A DNA stretch of 29,539 nt from a virus: positions 1-29,539 of the IMG/VR virus record IMGVR_UViG_3300006737_000120. One strand, 5' to 3'. Under the pieces are notes generated by a model. It was not told the DNA's origin. It was given only the letters and a program-made list of their open reading frames with translations, and made no database searches. The position numbers and the translations under genes are program-made. The first letter of the stretch is position 1; the number at the start of each line of letters is the position of its first letter. Below are positions 25,194 through 29,539 of the stretch, piece after piece.

Positions 25194-25851
25194 CACTTTT
25201 CTCTTTCGGCACTTCAATAAAATTCATATTCATGCTGAAAGACCTACGCTCACCCTTTGTGTAAAAAGGATAAACGCAGTGAAATAGTTGTGATGGAAAT
25301 ACGTAGAAGTCACCTACTTGTGGTTTTATTATAAAGTTTGTACAGGTATAGCCTGAAGCTGTTCCGTATGCAAACTGTATATGTCCGTTAGCAGGATGAT
25401 GATCTTTGTAATCTTCTTCCCATTCTTCCTCTATTCCATCAGGAAGTTTTAAATAACCCACACAAGATAATCTAGCACCCGTGTGAATATGTAATGGATT
25501 ATATTCATTTTCAAACTGACGTACAAACCAACCTGAAGCTATTTGTAATCCATAGTTGTTATTTTCTGTATCTAAAGTTTTTGCACCCATAGAGTTTCTA
25601 TATTCTGTATAGTTTTGATATTTGCCTACAAACTGCCCTAAACCTTCTTGAGCAATACGTACAATCTCATCATCAAAAGCTAACTCTTCAGAAACTTTAC
25701 CTACAAGTTGATCAGAGTAGTCTTCTAGTCTGGCAGACATTCTATCATTTAGTTTATCTACCAACTCATCTGGCATACGATAATATCCCATCGTAGGCCC
25801 AAAGGGTGCAAATAACTGCGTGTCTTTTTCAGGAGTAAAGATGATACTCAT
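25183..25851 (-). CDS. putative 2-oxoglutarate/Fe(II)-dependent oxygenase
   Basis: A 222-residue protein that matches the phage/marine 2OG-Fe(II) oxygenase group (TIGR02466-like). Metal ligands are visible as HIH (His121, His123) in NPLHIHTGARLSCVGYL and a distal His191 in FPSQLFHCVYPF; Arg203 in GERRSFSMN is the likely 2-oxoglutarate binder. GWFVRQF and VGDFYVFPS also fit. The family hydroxylates protein or small-molecule substrates; the target here is unknown. Its ATG overlaps the scaffold stop (ATGA), and the capsid gene is next, so it is co-made with head proteins. The last codons contain the -35 box of the capsid promoter. Which His of the HxH pair binds iron is not certain. Confidence 0.85.
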   Translation of the reverse strand: MSIIFTPEKDTQLFAPFGPTMGYYRMPDELVDKLNDRMSARLEDYSDQLVGKVSEELAFDDEIVRIAQEGLGQFVGKYQNYTEYRNSMGAKTLDTENNNYGLQIASGWFVRQFENEYNPLHIHTGARLSCVGYLKLPDGIEEEWEEDYKDHHPANGHIQFAYGTASGYTCTNFIIKPQVGDFYVFPSQLFHCVYPFYTKGERRSFSMNMNFIEVPKEKSVDK

Positions 25852-26723
25852 CGTGCTGACCCTGAAATGTCGTAAATAAATTTACCACTGCGTATCGCTT
25901 CCATAATGTTATCCGCTTCTTTTTCATATTGTTGCGGTGACATTTTTTGAACGTCTGACTCTTTTAAGTAATTAGTCGTTTCGTCCTGTTGTGGCTTACT
26001 ACGTGTGTTTTTAGTGGCTACAGATTTAGCTGCTGCTTTATCTGACTTAGGCTTTTCTTTAATACCCATGTCAGCCTTGTACAAGTCAATAGCTCTAGCA
26101 GCAGAACGTGCATCGTTGTCATTGTCATACAGTGCATCTTGTACCCACTTAGGCTGTTCTTCTGCCCAGTTGTGAAACTCGTCACTGTCACGTATCTCAC
26201 CAAAGTCAGGGTGCATACGCATTAGTTCTGCTTCTGCTTTTTCTTTTGTCGCAGTAGTCTGTAGCTCATCAATTGCCTTCATGCGTTCTTCAAGAGCAGT
26301 AGATTGCTCTTTAGCTTTCTTCATGGCAATTGTCTCAACTATAGCTGCTACATCTGGGTAGTCTGCTGCCCACTGTTCAATGTCCTCATCAGACTTAGGC
26401 AGTTTCATTTCTTTCTGTGCAGCTTGACTTAGTTGACTTTTAAGACTTTCAATCTCTTTCTTAAAATCTTCAGCTTGCTGTTGTTGATGTCTACGCAGAT
26501 CAGAGTAACGCTTTTTAAATGTTTTCTCTTCTGCATTAGTAGGTTCAGCTTCTTCGGGTTCAGCAGCTTCTTGTTCTACTTCTCCCTTCTGTTCCTTTAT
26601 CAACTGTTCTAGTTCTTCTTCTTCCATCTTGCGTTTTTCTTCGTTAGTGTACTTACGATTTGCAAACGCAACTTTTCTTTGCGGCTTCATTTCTTCAGCC
26701 ATGATTGTAGCTTCTTCAGCCAT
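25848..26723 (-). CDS. scaffold-like head assembly protein (291 aa)
   Basis: Highly charged, almost wholly helical protein with coiled-coil regions (about residues 25-120: EEEELEQLIKEQKGEVEQE, DFKKEIESLKSQLSQAAQKE), a middle domain (AADYPDVAAIVET, MRMHPDFGEIRDSDEFHNWA, WVQDALYDNDND), and a basic tail. It lies upstream of the capsid gene in the usual place of a scaffold. The start is taken as ATG 26723, with AAAGGAAG upstream; the reading frame can be extended to a TTG at 26747, but this has no ribosome site. The stop overlaps the oxygenase ATG. Confidence 0.85.
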   Translation of the reverse strand: MAEEATIMAEEMKPQRKVAFANRKYTNEEKRKMEEEELEQLIKEQKGEVEQEAAEPEEAEPTNAEEKTFKKRYSDLRRHQQQQAEDFKKEIESLKSQLSQAAQKEMKLPKSDEDIEQWAADYPDVAAIVETIAMKKAKEQSTALEERMKAIDELQTTATKEKAEAELMRMHPDFGEIRDSDEFHNWAEEQPKWVQDALYDNDNDARSAARAIDLYKADMGIKEKPKSDKAAAKSVATKNTRSKPQQDETTNYLKESDVQKMSPQQYEKEADNIMEAIRSGKFIYDISGSAR

Positions 26724-26802
26724 TGTACTTCCTTTCGTTGGGGCCAACCGTAGCCACGGGGTGGGGGATTAGGTAGCCAACATATTGTAAGATTTAAGCC
26801 TC

Positions 26803-27201
26803 TTACGCAGCTTCTTGACGTACTTCTCTGTATCTACCGTGAACAATATATGTATTATCTTCAGTATATACGTTGAAGCTATTACCATCAATTACGATGG
26901 ATACCGTTGGTGTCATGCGGTCAATATAATTTAGGGATGTAACTTTAATACCATTAATAGTGTCTCCTACTACTAACTGTTCTGGAACTATCCAGTCAGC
27001 TTTACCAAGACCGCCAGACTTAGCCCATACAGGATGGTCATTCGTAATTTCAAGTTCGTTGTTAATTACAAAGTAACCGCTACGCATATGCTTGTGCAGA
27101 ACTTCTTTCACAACATAACCATCAATCATGTCATCAACTTTGATGTTTGTTACAAAGTCAATTACACCGTTAAGTTTGACTTTCATGTTTTCTGTCAAGC
27201 A
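26803..27201 (-). other. Hint (intein/hedgehog-like) domain coding segment
   Basis: Codes residues 449-580 of the head-region protein. Key features are the first Cys449, the TxxH motif Thr501-His504, and the ending His569-Gly570 in place of His-Asn. A 132-residue Hint domain without a homing-endonuclease insert and without a proper C-extein resembles bacterial intein-like or hedgehog-type domains, which can cleave the chain before the cysteine. Confidence 0.75.
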
Positions 27202-28545
27202 GTCTGTGCCTGAACCAAGACCAACATCACCCTGATCCGACATACCTTGACCTGCTCTGCCACCTCTATCACCTTGATCGCCTCTATCTTCACCTTCTCT
27301 ACTGTAGTCACCAAACGCAGTAAAGTCTCTAGCCGTTCCAGCCGCCTGTTTTGCTTGTTCTTTCATTGCTTCTATTCTTGCTTTTTCAGCTTTCTTAGCT
27401 GCTGATCGTCTTTCTGCTAATTCCCGTAAACCTTCTCTTGCTCTTTCTGCCTTCTCTTTTATTTCTTCATCTTTTTTTGCCTTTTCCTCTGTAGACATAC
27501 TAACTCTATCAAAGAAAGAGGTAAAACTATCAAATACAGGTTGACCGAATTGATCTTTTGCTATACTACCATCTGAATTACGAGCCATACCATCTGGACC
27601 CATAACAGCACCCGGCATACCCGGTACTGCATCACCCATTTCATATCCTACATATCCTGTTGGTGTAATACCCATGCCATTTATAACATCTAGACGTGCT
27701 TGAATTTGAGAGGATGTTAATGCGACACGCCCATATTGTTTTCTATCCGTAGGAGACATGCTCCCGAAAGGGGTCTTTTGACCAGAGGAATCTAAATTAG
27801 CAGTGAGTGTATCATAATCAAGAAATCCCGTGCCAGCCATAGGTTCTTCTCCAAATGCATACCCCATACTTCCGGGTCTATCTTTTTGAAAACCTAGTTT
27901 ATCTGCACCTACTTTACCTGCAACATTTAAAGCAAGGCCCGGTAAACCACCTGAAACTGCCGAAGCAAATGTTCCTAACATGCCTATATCTGCACCTCTA
28001 ACTCCTGTAGCTCCATATATATCTGCACCCGCTTTAGTTGCTTCGTTTGAGTCTTTGTATGAAACGCCGCTATACTCAAAAGTAGTGTCTTCTCTGCCGC
28101 CCCCATCTTGTTGTGCAACTGTCGTAGGTTGTTGTTGTGTAACTTGAGTTGTTTGCACAGCAGCGGCTGGATCTCCCTCTGTATATCCGGGTGGTATAGG
28201 ATAAATAGGATTACCGCCTATAAATGGTATCCGTAAAGTTTGACCTGCTTCATTTGAATACGTTCTTAATTCATCGTATCTACCCGGAGTAGATGTTCCT
28301 AGTTGATCAACAAAACTTGTAGTCGTTGTTGGAGTACCCACTGTCGGCACTGTTACCGTAGGCACGTTTGGTACATTAGGGGTAACTGGCTGAGTGCCGG
28401 GTAAAGGTGGCGGTGTGTACGTAGGAACTTGGGATTGTATTTGAAAAGTACCGGGCTGTTGCATGTTAAATGTTCCAGTCTGTGGATTTACAACCCCACC
28501 AGTTTGAAAAGCTAAAACTGTTTGATCTTTTAATGTTTTACTCAT
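26803..28545 (-). CDS. proline-rich head-region protein with C-terminal Hint domain (580 aa)
   Basis: Residues about 35-80 are Pro/Thr-rich; about 100-125 contain LRIPFIGGNPIYPIPPGYT, a motif met in other marine phage proteins. About 185-215 is a Gly/Ala hydrophobic helix (GMLGTFASAVSGGLPGLALN), and about 350-400 a strongly charged helix. From Cys449 (GTDCLTENMKVKLNGV) the protein becomes a Hint domain: block B is ITNDHPVW (Thr501, His504), and the end is NTYIVHG (His569, Gly570), followed by a 10-residue tail. Intein-type N-S acyl shift at Cys449 is therefore possible, but the terminal Asn of true inteins is replaced by Gly, so splicing is unlikely and cleavage more so. Its ATG overlaps the previous stop (ATGA). 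Confidence 0.8.
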   Translation of the reverse strand: MSKTLKDQTVLAFQTGGVVNPQTGTFNMQQPGTFQIQSQVPTYTPPPLPGTQPVTPNVPNVPTVTVPTVGTPTTTTSFVDQLGTSTPGRYDELRTYSNEAGQTLRIPFIGGNPIYPIPPGYTEGDPAAAVQTTQVTQQQPTTVAQQDGGGREDTTFEYSGVSYKDSNEATKAGADIYGATGVRGADIGMLGTFASAVSGGLPGLALNVAGKVGADKLGFQKDRPGSMGYAFGEEPMAGTGFLDYDTLTANLDSSGQKTPFGSMSPTDRKQYGRVALTSSQIQARLDVINGMGITPTGYVGYEMGDAVPGMPGAVMGPDGMARNSDGSIAKDQFGQPVFDSFTSFFDRVSMSTEEKAKKDEEIKEKAERAREGLRELAERRSAAKKAEKARIEAMKEQAKQAAGTARDFTAFGDYSREGEDRGDQGDRGGRAGQGMSDQGDVGLGSGTDCLTENMKVKLNGVIDFVTNIKVDDMIDGYVVKEVLHKHMRSGYFVINNELEITNDHPVWAKSGGLGKADWIVPEQLVVGDTINGIKVTSLNYIDRMTPTVSIVIDGNSFNVYTEDNTYIVHGRYREVRQEAA

Positions 28546-29348
28546 GCTGGCCTCACTTGTATTTTATCTCGCATAGAATCCGGTATTGTTGATAAATCTG
28601 CTATATAACCTGTCTGATTATTAAAAGTTACAAAACCGCCTTTGTCATCTCGCGGATCTTTCATGGTAGGCATACCGCCCTGAGACATATTATTATCATC
28701 TTCAATGTCTAAATCATACATATCAAATGGCAAGTCATCTGGCATAGTAGCTTCTTCACTGTTGCCCATCTGACCCATAGCTTCCATCTGTGCCAAACCT
28801 TGCTTTGCTTCTTGACGCATACGCATTAAGTTTTCAAGACCGATGTAACGCACTACATCTGCGGGGAATACAAACTCACCCTCGCTAAGTTGGGCAGGGA
28901 TGTCATCACGTACTTCTTCTCTTAATGAACCGGATGGTACATCATTGCCAGACTCTTCGTCAATCATACCGCCCTCATCAAGTAGGCCACCCTCGTTTAA
29001 ATTGTACTCATTTTTAAGTTTCTTGTATTCCTCTACAAATGCACGTTTTTCTTCATCAGACATGTCGGCAGTTTTACCAGTGGTAAGCATACGCTGCATT
29101 TCTTTAAAACGAGTTCTAGCACCTAACTCTTCTTCCAAACCCTGCATACCATACGCAGCAGCATCTTCTGCTGCTTGTTGTGGAGTTTTACCCTCGCTAG
29201 TAGGAGCAGCTTTTCTTTCTCTTTCTAGACGCTTTGCCATTTCTTCAGGCATGTTACCATCTCTAGTAATTGTACCCTCTTCTGTTTTTTCAACAGAAAA
29301 GCCGCGATTACCAAAAAGTTCCATTTGCTCCGCTACTTGTTTAGCCAT
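28542..29348 (-). CDS. conserved head-region protein with DDIPAxLSEGEFV motif (268 aa)
   Basis: Acidic protein with a helical N-terminal half (PEEMAKRLERERK, FKEMQRMLTTG, EEKRAFVEEYKKLKNEY) and a conserved motif at about 144-190: EEVRDDIPAQLSEGEFVFPA then DVVRYIGLENLMRMRQEAK. This motif is common in phage proteins encoded between portal and scaffold genes, from memory, with no assigned function. The C-terminal part is Asp-rich and ends with FVTFNNQTGYIADL. Its start overlaps the upstream partial gene by 8 nt and its stop overlaps the Hint protein start (ATGA), so these are made together. Confidence 0.8.
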   Translation of the reverse strand: MAKQVAEQMELFGNRGFSVEKTEEGTITRDGNMPEEMAKRLERERKAAPTSEGKTPQQAAEDAAAYGMQGLEEELGARTRFKEMQRMLTTGKTADMSDEEKRAFVEEYKKLKNEYNLNEGGLLDEGGMIDEESGNDVPSGSLREEVRDDIPAQLSEGEFVFPADVVRYIGLENLMRMRQEAKQGLAQMEAMGQMGNSEEATMPDDLPFDMYDLDIEDDNNMSQGGMPTMKDPRDDKGGFVTFNNQTGYIADLSTIPDSMRDKIQVRPA

Positions 29349-29539
29349 TTATTTCGTCCCTTATCATTTTAAGTCTACGTAAAGCTGCCACAGCACCCTG
29401 TGATCTATGCATTATAATAGCGTTATCTGATTGCTCTAACGCACGTTGTTGTTGTTCTATAAGAAGGTCAATATAACTATTGAACGCTTCCCATTGCTGC
29501 TTGTTGTTCACCAGCGGCTTGAGGCTGCTGAGTACCTGC
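29341..29539 (-). CDS. partial small phage protein, C-terminal 65 residues
   Basis: An open frame enters from the right edge and stops at 29341-29343. The visible part is helical (WEAFNSYIDLLIEQQQRALE) and ends with the pattern HRSQGAVAALRRLKMIRDEI-NG. This C-terminal pattern (AQGAxAxLRRLxxLRDEVNG) is a familiar small protein of marine phages encoded between portal and scaffold. It overlaps the start of the next gene by 8 nt. Its N terminus lies outside the window. Confidence 0.75.
   Translation of the reverse strand, partial: QVLSSLKPLVNNKQQWEAFNSYIDLLIEQQQRALEQSDNAIIMHRSQGAVAALRRLKMIRDEING

Noticed and set aside
26724-26747. TTG start for the scaffold-like protein, adding eight residues
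   Set aside because: There is no ribosome site before the TTG, while the ATG at 26723 has AAAGGAAG at good spacing.
26740-26800. Short repeats and small hairpins (TGGCTAC twice, GTTG/CAAC) in the gap before the scaffold gene
   Set aside because: Stems of four or five pairs and a 7-base repeat are within what chance would give in a 55-nt gap.
28900-29382. A 160-codon open frame on the plus strand
   Set aside because: It lies opposite the well-supported 268-residue head-region gene, is Ser/Pro-rich as expected for a shadow frame, and has no ribosome site or familiar motif.
29411-29416. TATAAT box on the minus strand near the right edge
   Set aside because: The hexamer 17 nt upstream is TTAGAG, matching the -35 consensus only in its first two bases, and it lies inside a coding frame.
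1-29539. CRISPR arrays, tRNA genes, insertion sequences, integrase or attachment sites
   Set aside because: Looked for and not seen: no spaced direct repeats, no cloverleaf that I could recognise, and no transposase or integrase motifs. The window looks like a lytic phage genome, though an integrase elsewhere cannot be excluded.

Overview
The window is about 29.5 kb of a tailed double-stranded DNA phage. It is gene-dense, with many start/stop overlaps, two convergent gene arms and no ribosomal or transfer RNA genes seen. The gene content (T7-type endonuclease I, DUF3310, a B12-dependent ribonucleotide reductase, MazG, a podovirus-like head-tail set, long internal virion-type proteins) and the low-GC coding style suggest a marine podovirus. 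The nearest relatives I can suggest are the HMO-2011-like phages of marine Alphaproteobacteria, but that is from memory of family features and was not tested by any search.

Left arm (1-5425, plus strand): a nucleotide-metabolism and recombination operon. In order it encodes a RecB/Cas4-like nuclease (cut by the window edge), a small coiled-coil protein, a T7 gp3-like Holliday-junction resolvase, a hypothetical protein, a DUF3310 protein, a 48-residue ORF, a monomeric class II ribonucleotide reductase, a small zinc-ribbon protein, three small phage proteins, a MazG-like pyrophosphatase and a 24-residue hydrophobic peptide. It ends at a hairpin terminator (5414-5437) shared with the opposing arm. 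Together these genes degrade and process DNA and supply or clean the dNTP pool for replication.

Right arm (29539 down to 5436, minus strand): the virion operon, read from right to left. A partial small protein (portal side) is followed by a head-associated protein, a proline-rich protein carrying a C-terminal Hint (intein/hedgehog-type) domain, a scaffold-like protein, a 2-oxoglutarate/Fe(II) oxygenase, the major capsid protein, a probable decoration protein, two tail tubular (gp11/gp12-like) proteins, a long tail fibre, a very long fibre made of two [LamG-SPRY] units, and a tail-fibre assembly protein. Then come a holin-like small membrane protein and the large alpha-helical proteins that are probably ejected or internal virion proteins.

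Two good sigma70-type promoters lie inside the virion arm. One overlaps the end of the oxygenase gene and gives the capsid gene its own structured leader of about 195 nt. The other (TTGACT-17-TATAAT) lies between the fibre-assembly gene and the holin-like gene. They split the arm into head-assembly, capsid/tail and internal-protein/lysis blocks.

The points most worth following are the Hint domain fused to a head protein, the oxygenase encoded between scaffold and capsid, a beta domain shared by the two adjacent tail tubular proteins, and a three-fold acidic LD motif at the N terminus of the 1239-residue internal protein.
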